The notes under the pieces were generated by a model. It was not told where the DNA came from. It made no database searches and saw only the letters and a program-made list of their open reading frames with translations. From NCBI RefSeq assembly GCF_900114535.1, contig NZ_FOTK01000029.1:1-64000 (forward strand): a stretch of 64,000 nucleotides of DNA, given 5' to 3'. Each line of letters opens with the position of its first letter. The stretch's first letter is position 1. Origin of the DNA: Methylobacterium pseudosasicola (GTDB taxonomy: Bacteria; Pseudomonadota; Alphaproteobacteria; Rhizobiales; Beijerinckiaceae). Below, piece by piece: positions 25,073 to 34,158 of the stretch. The position numbers were made by a program, and so were the translations under genes.

Positions 25073-27139
25073 TCAGGCGCCGGCATGGAAGAAATCGTAG
25101 ACGGCGCGGGCGGTCGCGGCGTTCACCCCGGGGGTTTTGGCCAGATCCTCGAAGGCGGCCCGCTCGATCGCCTTCACGGTCCCGAAATGGTGCAGCAGCG
25201 CGCGCTTGCGGCTGGGGCCGATGCCGGCGATCTCGTCCAGGGGATTCTTGATCATCTCACGCTTGCGCTTGGCCCTGTGGCTGCCGATGGCGAAGCGGTG
25301 GGCCTCGTCGCGCAGCCGCTGCACGAAGTAGAGGGTCGGGTCGCGCGGTGGAAGCTTGAACGGCGGCCGGCCCGGCACGAAAAACGTCTCGCGCCCGGCG
25401 TCCCGGTCGCGACCCTTGGCGATGCCAACCAGCGGGACGTCGGTCACGCCGATCTCGTCGAGCGCCGTGCGGGCGGCATCGAGCTGGCCCTTGCCGCCGT
25501 CGATCAGCACCAGATCCGGCCAGGCGGGAAACGCCTCGCTATCCTCGGCGGGCGCCGGGACCGGTTGCGCCTCCACGCCTTCGGCGGCCGCGACGGCGGC
25601 CTCGCGCTCGGTGCGCGGCGCTTCCTTGACGAGGCGCTTGAAGCGGCGCTGCAGGACTTCGCGCATCATGCCGTAATCGTCCCCCGGGGTGAGTTCCTCC
25701 GATTTGATGTTGAACGTGCGGTAATGCGTCTTCATGAACCCGGTCGGGCCCGCGACGATCATCCCGCCCACCGCGTTCGTGCCCATGATGTGCGAGTTGT
25801 CGTAGACCTCGATCCGCCGCGGCGTCCGGTCCATGCCGAAGGCCTGGCCCAGGGCCGTCAGCAGCTTGCCCTGCGAGGCGGTGTCGGCGAGCCGCCGGGC
25901 CAGCGCTTCCTTGGCGTTGCGCTGGGCATACTCGACGAGATTCTTCCGCTCGCTGCGGCTCGGTTTGTGGATCTCGACCCGGTAATCGACCCGGCTCGAC
26001 AGGGCGGCGGCGACCAGCTCGGCATCCTCGATCGGGTGGCTGGTCAGCACCGTGCGGGGCGCGGGCTTGTCGTCGTAGAACTGGCTGATGAACGAGCCGA
26101 GCACTTCCTCCGGGGTCATCGACCGGTCGGCCTTCGGAAAGTAGGCGCGGTTGCCCCAGTTCTGGAAGTTCCGGAAGAAGAACACCTCGATGCAGAACTG
26201 CCCGGCCTGCTCGTCGAGGGCGAACACGTCGGCCTCCTCGACGCCCTGCGTGTTGACGCCCTGAACGCCCTGGATCGCCGAGAGCGCCGCGATCCGGTCC
26301 CGGTAGCGGGCGGCGCGCTCGAACTCCATCGCCTCGGACGCCTCCTGCATCTCGGCGCGCATCCGGTCCTTCACTGCGTTGGACTTGCCCGCGAGGAACG
26401 CGCGCGCCGCATCCGCCATCGCGGCGTAATCGTCGGTCCCGATCTCGCCCGTGCAGGGGCCGGAGCAGCGCTTGATCTGGAACAGCAGGCAGGGCCGGCT
26501 GCGGTTCTCGTAATAGCTGTCGGTGCAGGTGCGCAGCAGGAAGGCGCGCTGGAGGGCGTTCACCGTGCGGTTGACCGCCCAGACGCTGGCGAAGGGGCCG
26601 TAGTAATTGCCCTTCCGGCGCCGCGCGCCCCGGTGCTTCACGATCTGCGGCGCCGGGCCGTCGGCGGTGACCAGGATGTAGGGGAAGGACTTGTCGTCCC
26701 GCATCAGCACGTTGAAGCGGGGCTTCAACTGCTTGATCAGGTTGGCTTCGAGGAGCAGCGCCTCGGTCTCGGTGGCGGTGGTGACGAACTCCATCGCCGC
26801 CGTCTGGGAGATCATCCGGGCGATGCGGTTCGAATGCGCCTGGCCCCGTGCGTAGGAGCCGACGCGCGCTTTCAGGTTCTTGGCTTTGCCAACATAGAGG
26901 ACGTCGCCGCGATGATCGAACATCCGGTAGACGCCGGGGGAGTTCGGCAGCGTCGACCAGAAGCGCCGGATCACCTCGGTGCCGGCCAGGACCGCCCCCG
27001 GCTCGAAGTCGAAATCGATCTCGGGCGAATCCTCGCCGGAAAGCCCGGCCTCGGGCTCGTCGGCGCTCTCGTCCCGCTCGGCGTCGCGGCCGTCGTCGAA
27101 GGTGTCGGGGGGCAGGTCTGAGAGGGCTCTGCGGTTCAT
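25073..27139 (-). CDS. uvrC: Excinuclease ABC subunit UvrC
   Basis: 688 aa. After an acidic N-terminal extension (~45 residues) comes the GIY-YIG nuclease domain (SPGVYRMFDHRGDVLYVGKAKNLKAR), a Cys-rich segment, the UVR motif (about residues 240-275), the RNase-H-like 5' nuclease domain (VYDNSHIMGTNAVGGMIV; DLVLIDGGKGQLDAA) and a C-terminal HhH pair (IAGIGPSRKRALLHHFG). It makes the two incisions in nucleotide excision repair. First gene of the uvrC-pgsA-moaD set. Confidence 0.97.
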   Translation of the reverse strand: MNRRALSDLPPDTFDDGRDAERDESADEPEAGLSGEDSPEIDFDFEPGAVLAGTEVIRRFWSTLPNSPGVYRMFDHRGDVLYVGKAKNLKARVGSYARGQAHSNRIARMISQTAAMEFVTTATETEALLLEANLIKQLKPRFNVLMRDDKSFPYILVTADGPAPQIVKHRGARRRKGNYYGPFASVWAVNRTVNALQRAFLLRTCTDSYYENRSRPCLLFQIKRCSGPCTGEIGTDDYAAMADAARAFLAGKSNAVKDRMRAEMQEASEAMEFERAARYRDRIAALSAIQGVQGVNTQGVEEADVFALDEQAGQFCIEVFFFRNFQNWGNRAYFPKADRSMTPEEVLGSFISQFYDDKPAPRTVLTSHPIEDAELVAAALSSRVDYRVEIHKPSRSERKNLVEYAQRNAKEALARRLADTASQGKLLTALGQAFGMDRTPRRIEVYDNSHIMGTNAVGGMIVAGPTGFMKTHYRTFNIKSEELTPGDDYGMMREVLQRRFKRLVKEAPRTEREAAVAAAEGVEAQPVPAPAEDSEAFPAWPDLVLIDGGKGQLDAARTALDEIGVTDVPLVGIAKGRDRDAGRETFFVPGRPPFKLPPRDPTLYFVQRLRDEAHRFAIGSHRAKRKREMIKNPLDEIAGIGPSRKRALLHHFGTVKAIERAAFEDLAKTPGVNAATARAVYDFFHAGA

Positions 27140-27219
27140 ACCGCAGATCTAAGCGTTCCTGGCCCCGAGGGGGACCGGGTCGGCCGACAAAATTGCCGCG
27201 CCGACCCCGCCGGGCCGAA

Positions 27220-27936
27220 TCAGTCGAACAGCGAGTCGATGTCGTTCTGGTCGACGTGCCCCGGATCGTCGTCGAGCTTCGGCCCGTTGAGCAGGCTGCT
27301 CTCGTCGTCAAGCGCGGTCGGGACCGGCATGACGGTGATGAGATCGCGGAAGCTGTCCAGCTGCGTCCAGGCCGTGATCAGCCGATCGAGGTGCTCCTCG
27401 ATGAACTTCATCACCCCGACGATCTTGTTGATCCGCTGGCCGGTCAGATCCTGGAAGTTGCAGGCCTCGTAGGCCGAGATCACCCGCTCCTGGATGATGT
27501 CGACATGCTGCTTCATGCCCGGCGGCAGATTCGCCGTGTACAGCATGCCGGCATTCGTCTCGATCTCCTCGACCGCGTTGAGCAGCTGCGTCGTGGCGCG
27601 CTCGGTCGATTCGACCACGGCGTCGAGCTCGTCCGCCGCCCGGCGCATGCCCTTGCCGCTGTTCTCCGAGCGGTGGAGCGTCGCCAGTTCCGACTTGGTC
27701 CGGGTGATCGCCTCCTTCATCAGGTCGAGTTCGGAGCGCATCGCCAGGGCGTCGTGCAGCTCCCGCCGGCAGGTCTCGATCGTCTCGTCCGCGCTCATCT
27801 GGGTGATGCGGCGCAGGTCCAGGATCGCGTTCAGGATTTGATCCAGCCGCTCATTTGAGACCTCCGGACTCGGGGCAGTGGGCAAAACCGCGGGAAGCCC
27901 GAGGCTGTCTTCAATGCGATAGCGCTTCTGGGTCAT
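27220..27936 (-). CDS. cheZ: Protein phosphatase CheZ
   Basis: 238 aa, long helical protein. The catalytic DxxxQ lies in FQDLTGQRINKIV (Asp163, Gln167; corresponding to D143/Q147 of E. coli). The C-terminus DQNDIDSLFD is the expected CheY-binding tail after an acidic linker. It dephosphorylates CheY-P. It stands alone here, not in a chemotaxis operon. Confidence 0.9.
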   Translation of the reverse strand: MTQKRYRIEDSLGLPAVLPTAPSPEVSNERLDQILNAILDLRRITQMSADETIETCRRELHDALAMRSELDLMKEAITRTKSELATLHRSENSGKGMRRAADELDAVVESTERATTQLLNAVEEIETNAGMLYTANLPPGMKQHVDIIQERVISAYEACNFQDLTGQRINKIVGVMKFIEEHLDRLITAWTQLDSFRDLITVMPVPTALDDESSLLNGPKLDDDPGHVDQNDIDSLFD

Positions 27937-28223
27937 CGTCGGGGCGTGAGCCTTCAGGATCTGTGATACGAACTCTCTACCACAATCGGTTAGCGGACTG
28001 TGACTGCCAAGCTCCCTGGCCGTCGATTTCTACGCGGGCCGGACGTTTGACCTATCGGTGGTTGTGGCACGCGGTGATTTACTAGCGATTCACGCTAATC
28101 ACGCGCGGTCGGGGAGAGCGACGGACACCCGGCGTGATTCACCATGTTGATTCATCGGAATGGCCGCTCGCCGACGGATCGTTCGCGAATCGGGGCCTGT
28201 GCCCCCCGCGGGAGCGTCCGACG

Positions 28224-28976
28224 ATGCGTGGTTCGGTCCGTCTTGGTCTCTGTGCAATCGTGGTCTCGGGGCCGTTGTGCGTCCCCGCGGTCGCGCAGCA
28301 GGCGCGTTATGCCGAAAGCGGCGGCTATGGCGGCGGCCTGATCGAGTATCTGATGACCGGGCAAGCCGGGGGAAGGGGCCGCGGCTGGCCGCAGCGCGCA
28401 ACGGCTCCGCAGCGGGTCGCGGCGTATTCCGGCGAGCTGCTGCCCGCCGAGCCGGAGCCGCTCCAGGCCGTTCCGCCACAACAGGCCTACGGCGTGCCGC
28501 AGGCGGATCCGGCCCGCATCGCCCGGGAGGTCGGTCCGGAATACCGCCGCCAAGAGGTGGCGTTCGCCGGGCCGCAACGCCCCGGGACCATCGTGATCGA
28601 TACCGCGGCCAAGCACCTCTATCTCGTGCAGCCCGGGCAGCGGGCGTTGCGCTACGGCATCGGGGTCGGCCGTCCGGGCTTCGCCTGGAGCGGCCTCAAG
28701 ACCGTCAGCCGCAAGGCCGAATGGCCGGACTGGATCCCGCCCGCCGAGATGCTCGCCCGCCGGCCCGATCTGCCACGACACATGGCGGGCGGCCCGGACA
28801 ACCCGCTGGGCGCCCGCGCCCTCTATCTCGGCTCATCGCTCTACCGCATCCACGGCACCAACGAGCCGGGGACGATCGGCCAATCGGTCTCCTCGGGCTG
28901 CATCCGGATGATGAACGAGGATGTGGTGGACCTCTACGACCGCGTCCCGGTGGGAACCCGCGTCGAGGTTCTTTGA
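28224..28976 (+). CDS. L,D-transpeptidase (YkuD domain)
   Basis: 250 aa exported protein. A signal peptide (MRGSVRLGLCAIVVSGPLCV, cleavage after PAVA) is followed by a Pro/Gln-rich linker to ~115 and a YkuD catalytic domain. His210 in IHGTNEP and the SSGCIRM motif with Cys226 and Arg228 form the active site. It makes 3-3 peptidoglycan cross-links or anchors proteins in the periplasm. ATG 28224 is chosen because the signal peptide begins there. Confidence 0.92.
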   Translation: MRGSVRLGLCAIVVSGPLCVPAVAQQARYAESGGYGGGLIEYLMTGQAGGRGRGWPQRATAPQRVAAYSGELLPAEPEPLQAVPPQQAYGVPQADPARIAREVGPEYRRQEVAFAGPQRPGTIVIDTAAKHLYLVQPGQRALRYGIGVGRPGFAWSGLKTVSRKAEWPDWIPPAEMLARRPDLPRHMAGGPDNPLGARALYLGSSLYRIHGTNEPGTIGQSVSSGCIRMMNEDVVDLYDRVPVGTRVEVL

Positions 28977-29353
28977 GAGCCGATCGGATCGGCGTTTCCA
29001 TCCTCGACCTCCGCCCTGCGCGGCGCGAACCGCGACGGGCTTCTGCCTCAACGCCCTCTGCCGCCGCCATATCGGTCCGAAGGCCATCGAACGTCTTCGG
29101 CCCTTTTGCGGCTGTTCGCAGACGAGCGGCGCGTGGTGCTCCTCGCTGTCAGGCCGTCTTTGCCTAAGATGATGCGTCACGGCCGACCCAAATCTGTAGG
29201 CTTGTTGCCAAGAATCGGCCGACGTCTTTGCCTTGATCGATGACCTGTACGCGGGCTAAATGAATGATCAGAGGCATAATATTGAATTAGTTTGATTATA
29301 AACTGGAGCTGCCGACATATCTCCGGACCTGAGCGCCCCCGCATTGCGGCTGG
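28977..29353. other. Intergenic region upstream of the iron/siderophore operon
   Basis: 377 bases. No gene seen. The stretch 29255-29310 is strikingly AT-rich for this genome and holds AGTTT-GATTAT-AAACT (29289-29304), an inverted repeat that may be an iron-responsive operator or promoter element about 50 nt before the MFS gene. Confidence 0.5.
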
Positions 29354-30640
29354 GTGTCCAGCGCCGCCACGGTGCAAACGATGCCGCAGGCGCTGAGCCG
29401 GTCAGCTGTCGGCGATATCGGCGTGCGCGTCGGCAGATCCCTGTCCGGCTTCCGGCCGCTGGCGCCGTTCTTCTGCCTGTACATGACCTTCGGCGCCACG
29501 CTCGGCTTCCTGTCCGGGGGCGCGCCGCTGATCCTGCGGGTCCGGGGCCTGGAACTGGCCGAGGTCGGGCTGCTGCAGCTCATCAACCTGCCGGTGGGGC
29601 TGACCTTCCTGTGGGCCGCGGCCCTCGACCGGATCCGCATGCCGTTCCTCGATCACCGGGTCGGGTGGATCGTGGTGGCGCAGGGCATGACGGTGCTCCT
29701 GCTCGGCACCCTGAGCTTCGGCGAGCACTGGCCGTTGCCGGCGCTGCTCCTGTTGGCAATCGCAGCCTGTGCCTGCGTCGCCACCATGGATATTGCGCTG
29801 GAGGCGCTGGTCGTCGAGACCGTGCCGGCCGAGCGGCGCGCCTTCGTCGCCTCGGCCAAGCTCTGTGGCGCGTCCCTCGGCGGCATCCTGGGCGTCGGCG
29901 TGCTCGTCGGGTCCTACGATCTTCTGGGATGGCGCGTGGCGGTCCTGGCCTGCGCGGCGCTCGACGCCCTGTGTCTTCTGCCGATCCTCTTCTACCCGGA
30001 GGCGCGTCTCCATGGAGTCGGCGGTGCACCGGACCGCTGGTCGGGCTCGTTCGCACGCCTGCGCGCCCTCGCGACACGCATTCTGGTGCTCGGCGCTTAT
30101 TTCGCCGCCGCCTACCTCCTGTCGGGACCCAACACCCTGGCGCTGCTCGACCTCGGCGTGTCGCTGGCGCAAGTCGGCTTCCTGACCGGAACCGTCCTGC
30201 CGGCGGTCAACTTGGTCATGGCGCTTGTCGCGGGCGGCCTCGCGGCACGCTTCGGCACGGTGCGGCTGATCGCCCTGGGGGCGTTCGGCGTCCTCGTCTC
30301 CGGCGGCCTGATGGCGGCAGCCTGCGTCGCAGAGTCCGTCGAGCTTGCGGTCGCCGCGACCATCCTGAACTTCCTCTGCGGCGGGATCCTGGGCGTGCCC
30401 GTATTCAACATGATCTACCGCTGGGCGCAGGGGCCGCGGCCGGCCACGGATTACGCCCTGCTGTTCGGTGCGGCCTTCTTCGCGGCGATGCCCCTGCGGG
30501 TCGCCGCCCCCGCCCTGGCGGGGTGGGTCGGATGGCCGGGCTATTTCGGGGCGACGCTGCCGCTCTACGCGGCCGCGGTGGCGTGGCTCGTGATCGCGGT
30601 GGATCGGACCCTGCGAGCCGATAAGGGGAAACCCCGATGA
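29354..30640 (+). CDS. MFS transporter (AmpG-like), likely siderophore related
   Basis: 428 aa with twelve hydrophobic helices and the AmpG/PAT-type start YMTFGATLGFLSGGAPLILR. It is followed with 4-nt overlap by an FhuF-like ferric reductase gene and then an ABC exporter, so it probably moves a siderophore or ferric siderophore across the inner membrane rather than muropeptides. Start GTG 29354 or ATG 29381; neither has a strong Shine-Dalgarno. Confidence 0.82.
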   Translation: MSSAATVQTMPQALSRSAVGDIGVRVGRSLSGFRPLAPFFCLYMTFGATLGFLSGGAPLILRVRGLELAEVGLLQLINLPVGLTFLWAAALDRIRMPFLDHRVGWIVVAQGMTVLLLGTLSFGEHWPLPALLLLAIAACACVATMDIALEALVVETVPAERRAFVASAKLCGASLGGILGVGVLVGSYDLLGWRVAVLACAALDALCLLPILFYPEARLHGVGGAPDRWSGSFARLRALATRILVLGAYFAAAYLLSGPNTLALLDLGVSLAQVGFLTGTVLPAVNLVMALVAGGLAARFGTVRLIALGAFGVLVSGGLMAAACVAESVELAVAATILNFLCGGILGVPVFNMIYRWAQGPRPATDYALLFGAAFFAAMPLRVAAPALAGWVGWPGYFGATLPLYAAAVAWLVIAVDRTLRADKGKPR

Positions 30641-31341
30641 TCGCCGAAATCGCCGCGCGCGTTCCCGATTCTCTAGCCGCCTACCGGGACGGCGTCGCTG
30701 TCGGCCCCGGCGATGCCTCGGCCCTGCCCGTGGCGGCGCTGCGCGACCCGGTGGTGTTCGACACCACGCTGTCGGCCTTCGGGGCCGGGTATGGGCCGGT
30801 CGACCGGCGCGTGCTCGTCTCGTACTGGAGTCAGTTCTATCTGGCTGCCCTCGCCACGCCGGCCCTGACCGCTCTGGTTTGCCTCGGCCGCCCCCTGCCG
30901 CTCGCCTTCGACACGACGCGCCTCGAACTCGATGCCGCCGGACGCCCCGCCCGCCTGCTGGTGCCGGCGGAGACCCCGGATTGCCGGTCCGGTTGCGCGC
31001 TCGGCCTCGCCGGGCTGGTCGAGGATCATCTGCGCCCCTTCGTCGAGATGTGCCACGCCCGGTGCGGGATCGCCCCCCGGGTCCTGTGGGGCAACGCCGC
31101 GGTGATCCTCGAGTACGTCGCCGGGGAGTTGGGTTGCGGAGACGAGCCCACCTGCGCGGTCGCCGCGACGCGGCTCGGATGGCGCGGTGCGCTCGCCTGC
31201 GGTAGGAACCCCCTCGCGCAGGCGCTGTGCGCCGAGGCGTCGGGCTGCCGGCGGCGACGCGTCTGCTGCCTGCGTCATCGCCTCCCCGGCGTTCCCTCCT
31301 GCGGGACGCTCTGCCCCCTCGAATGCGCCAGCGCGCGCTGA
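30637..31341 (+). CDS. FhuF-like siderophore-iron reductase
   Basis: 234 aa. The C-terminal cysteines C210-C211-x10-C222-x3-C226 match the FhuF-type 2Fe-2S site, apart from the last spacing, which is x3 here versus x2 in E. coli FhuF as I recall it. The N-terminal part contains LVSYWSQFYL and WGNAAVILEY, both typical of the family. FhuF-type proteins release iron from hydroxamate siderophores by reduction in the cytosol. ATG overlaps the MFS stop (ATGA) and follows AAGGGGA. Confidence 0.85.
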   Translation: MIAEIAARVPDSLAAYRDGVAVGPGDASALPVAALRDPVVFDTTLSAFGAGYGPVDRRVLVSYWSQFYLAALATPALTALVCLGRPLPLAFDTTRLELDAAGRPARLLVPAETPDCRSGCALGLAGLVEDHLRPFVEMCHARCGIAPRVLWGNAAVILEYVAGELGCGDEPTCAVAATRLGWRGALACGRNPLAQALCAEASGCRRRRVCCLRHRLPGVPSCGTLCPLECASAR

Positions 31342-31350
31342 TCCGCCCCC

Positions 31351-33102
31351 ATGCTGAAGGCCTTCCTCGCTTATTACCGGCCGCACCGGGCGCTATTCCT
31401 GATGGATTTCGGCTGCGCCGTGCTGTCCGGCCTGCTGGAGCTCGGCTTCCCGATCGCGGTGAAGACCTTCGTCGACCAGCTGCTGCCGCAGCAGGATTGG
31501 AGCCTGATCGTGCTGGCGGCCTGCGGCCTCGCCCTGGTCTACGTGGCCAATGCCGGCCTGATGGTGGTGGTGACCTATTGGGGCCACGTGCTCGGCATCA
31601 ACATCGAGACCACAATGCGGGCCCGGGCGTTCGACCACCTGCAGAAACTGTCGTTCCGGTTCTACGACGGGCAGAAGACCGGTCACCTCGTCGCCCGGGT
31701 GACCAAGGATCTGGAGGAGATCGGCGAGGTCGCCCATCATGGCCCCGAGGACCTGTTCATCGCCGTGATGACGCTGATCGGCGCCTTCGCCCTGATGGTC
31801 TGGGTCCACCCGACCCTGGCGCTGATCACCGGCGCGATCCTGCCGGTCATCGCCTTCGTGAGCCTGCGCTACGGCGGGCGCCTGACCCGCAATTGGCAGA
31901 CGCAGTATGGCCGGGTCGGCGCCTTCAATGCCCGCATCGAGGAGAATGTCGGCGGGATGCGGGTCGTGCAGGCTTTCGCCAACGAGCAGCACGAACGCGC
32001 CCTGTTCGCCCGGGACAACGCCCGCTACCGAGACACCAAGCTCGAAGCCTACCGGCTGATGGCGGCCAGCTTGTCGATCAACTATCTCGGCTTGCGGCTC
32101 GTCCAGATCGCGGTGCTGCTCGGCGGCGCGGCCTTCGTGGTGCGCGGCGACCTGACGGCCGGCGGCTTCGTCGGTTTCCTCCTGCTGGTCGGGGTTTTCT
32201 ACCGCCCGCTGGAGAAGATCAGCGCGGTGATCGAGACCTATCCCAAGGGCGTCGCGGGCTTCCGCCGCTACCAGGAACTCCTCGCCAACGAGCCCGATAT
32301 CGTCGACCGTCCGGATGCGGTCGAGGTGCAGGCCCTGCGCGGGGACATCCGCTTCGAGAACGTCAGCTTCGGCTACGAGAGCGGCCGCCCGATCTTCACC
32401 GGCCTCGACCTGACGATCGCGGCCGGGGAGACGGTCGCGTTCGTCGGCCCCTCGGGCGTCGGCAAGACCACCCTCTGCGCGCTGCTGCCGCGCTTCTACG
32501 AGGTCGCGGCCGGCCGGGTGACGGTCGATGGCATCGACGTGCGCGCCCTGACCCTGGCGTCCCTGCGGCGGCAGATCGGCATCGTGCAGCAGGACGTGTT
32601 CCTGTTCGCCGGCACGATCCGCGAGAACATCGCCTATGGCCGCCTCGATGCGACCGAGGCCGAGATCGACCAGGCTGCCCGCCGCGCCCGGCTCGGCGCG
32701 CTCATCGACAGCCTGCCCGCCGGGCTCGACACGGTGGTGGGCGAGCGCGGCGTGCGGTTGTCGGGGGGGCAGAAGCAGCGCATCGCCATCGCCCGGGTGT
32801 TCCTCAAGAACCCGCCGATCCTGATCCTCGACGAGGCGACCTCCGCCCTCGACACGCAGACCGAGCGCGAGATCCAGCAGGCGCTGGCAGATCTGGCGCA
32901 GGGGCGTACGACCCTGGTCATCGCCCATCGGCTGGCGACCATCCGCGACGCCGACCGCATCGTCGTCCTGGGCGAGGACGGCATCGTCGAGCAGGGGCGG
33001 CACGCGGCGCTGCTCGACGCCGGCGGCATCTATCGCCGCCTCCACGCGGCGCAATTCGGCTCGGCGGGTGAGGATGGCGTGTCCGCGACCGCGGCGGAGT
33101 GA
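31351..33102 (+). CDS. ABC transporter, fused permease and ATPase (MsbA type)
   Basis: 583 aa. Six membrane helices (residues 1-~310) with SFRFYDGQKTGHLVARVTKD and an ATPase domain with Walker A GPSGVGKTT (~370), LSGGQKQRIAIAR, Walker B ILILDEAT and H-loop IAHRLATI. It forms a homodimeric exporter. Being 9 nt downstream of the FhuF-like gene it probably exports the siderophore (or returns an iron-free one); lipid or drug export cannot be excluded. Confidence 0.9.
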   Translation: MLKAFLAYYRPHRALFLMDFGCAVLSGLLELGFPIAVKTFVDQLLPQQDWSLIVLAACGLALVYVANAGLMVVVTYWGHVLGINIETTMRARAFDHLQKLSFRFYDGQKTGHLVARVTKDLEEIGEVAHHGPEDLFIAVMTLIGAFALMVWVHPTLALITGAILPVIAFVSLRYGGRLTRNWQTQYGRVGAFNARIEENVGGMRVVQAFANEQHERALFARDNARYRDTKLEAYRLMAASLSINYLGLRLVQIAVLLGGAAFVVRGDLTAGGFVGFLLLVGVFYRPLEKISAVIETYPKGVAGFRRYQELLANEPDIVDRPDAVEVQALRGDIRFENVSFGYESGRPIFTGLDLTIAAGETVAFVGPSGVGKTTLCALLPRFYEVAAGRVTVDGIDVRALTLASLRRQIGIVQQDVFLFAGTIRENIAYGRLDATEAEIDQAARRARLGALIDSLPAGLDTVVGERGVRLSGGQKQRIAIARVFLKNPPILILDEATSALDTQTEREIQQALADLAQGRTTLVIAHRLATIRDADRIVVLGEDGIVEQGRHAALLDAGGIYRRLHAAQFGSAGEDGVSATAAE

Positions 33103-33117
33103 GGCTCGGCCTCATCC

Positions 33118-33205
33118 GTCATTGCGAGCGCAGCGAAGCAACCTAGGGATCCGCGACGTTCTGGTAGCACGCGGCACTGGGTTGCTTTGCTGCGCTCGCA
33201 ATGAC
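33118..33205. repeat. Palindromic repeat between convergent genes
   Basis: Two 25-nt arms (33118-33142 and 33181-33205) are inverted copies with one mismatch; each arm contains GTCATTGCGAGCGCAGC. This GTCATTGCGAGCG... element is a dispersed REP-like palindrome seen in many alphaproteobacteria. It would form a strong hairpin after both convergent genes. Confidence 0.85.
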
Positions 33206-33236
33206 CGCACAGGATGATTGCCGTATCCGGCGATCG

Positions 33237-34121
33237 CTACATCAGAACTTCCGCCAGAATGAACGGCACCTCGCCTGGGATCTCGCGGGCCAGGAAGCCG
33301 ATGCCGCCGTAGCGGCGCGCGAGGCGGCGGCCGGCTTCTCCGTGGGTGTAGACGCTCCACAGGGCCGCCGCTTCCGGCTCGGCGCCGCGGGCCAGCAAGC
33401 CGACGACGAGGCCCGCGAGCGTGTCGCCGGAGCCCGAAGTGGCCAATCCGACATGGCCGACCTCGTAGCACCAGGCGCGGCCATCCGGGGAGACGATATG
33501 GGTCGACCCGCCCTTCATCACCGTGACCGTGCCGAAACGCTCGGTCGCGCGCCGCGCCGCCGCGAGGGGATCCGCCTCGATCGCCTCGCGCTCCTCGCCC
33601 AAGAGCTGCGCCATTTCGCCGGCATGGGGGGTGATGATCGCCGGCTTGGACAGGCCGCGCGTCAGGTCCGGATCGGCGCGCAACGCCGCAAGGGCGCCGG
33701 CATCGAGGACGAGGCCGGCCTTGCCGGCCCCCCGGACCAGGGCGCCGGTCACGCCCTCGGCATCGGCATCCTCGGACATGCCGGGGCCGACCAGCACCGC
33801 ATCGACGCGCTCGGCCCGTTTCGCGAGGTCGTCGGCGCAGGTGCGGGCGATGCCGCCATCCTCCGTCTGCGACAGGCCGACGACCAGGGCCTCCGGCACG
33901 GCGATCCCGATCGGGATCGCTAGGTCCCGGCAGATCGCGAGCTGCAGCTTGCCGGCACCGGCCCGGAGCGCGGCATGCGCCGCCAGCAGGACGGCGCCCG
34001 GCAGGCTCGTACATCCGGCGACGATGAGGATGCGGCCGCGACCATCCTTGCTGTCGCCGTCCGGCTCGGGCGGAGCCATGCTCCGCAGGACATGTTCGGT
34101 AATCGGCGTGACGGTGCTCAT
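33237..34121 (-). CDS. nnrD: ADP-dependent NAD(P)H-hydrate dehydratase
   Basis: 294 aa ribokinase-fold enzyme that repairs NADHX/NADPHX. Seen are GRGRILIVAGC, LVGPGM, ITPHAGEMAQLL, VTVMKGGSTHIV and the ATP/ADP motif GLATSGSGDTLAGLVVGLLARG. Only the dehydratase half is present; the YjeF epimerase domain is not fused. GGGGAG precedes ATG 34121. It lies 37 nt after the histidine phosphatase gene. Confidence 0.9.
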   Translation of the reverse strand: MSTVTPITEHVLRSMAPPEPDGDSKDGRGRILIVAGCTSLPGAVLLAAHAALRAGAGKLQLAICRDLAIPIGIAVPEALVVGLSQTEDGGIARTCADDLAKRAERVDAVLVGPGMSEDADAEGVTGALVRGAGKAGLVLDAGALAALRADPDLTRGLSKPAIITPHAGEMAQLLGEEREAIEADPLAAARRATERFGTVTVMKGGSTHIVSPDGRAWCYEVGHVGLATSGSGDTLAGLVVGLLARGAEPEAAALWSVYTHGEAGRRLARRYGGIGFLAREIPGEVPFILAEVLM

Positions 34122-34158
34122 GGACTCCCCGTTCGCCACACGCCGCCTGGGCGCCGGA

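Noticed and set aside
25007..27121. 704-aa open frame on the plus strand
   Set aside because: It lies entirely opposite uvrC; its residue composition (Gly/Ala/Arg/His-rich, no family pattern) is what the GC-rich third-position bias gives on the antisense strand.
31393..33054. 553-aa open frame opposite the ABC exporter
   Set aside because: Antisense shadow; the exporter on the plus strand has all ATPase motifs.
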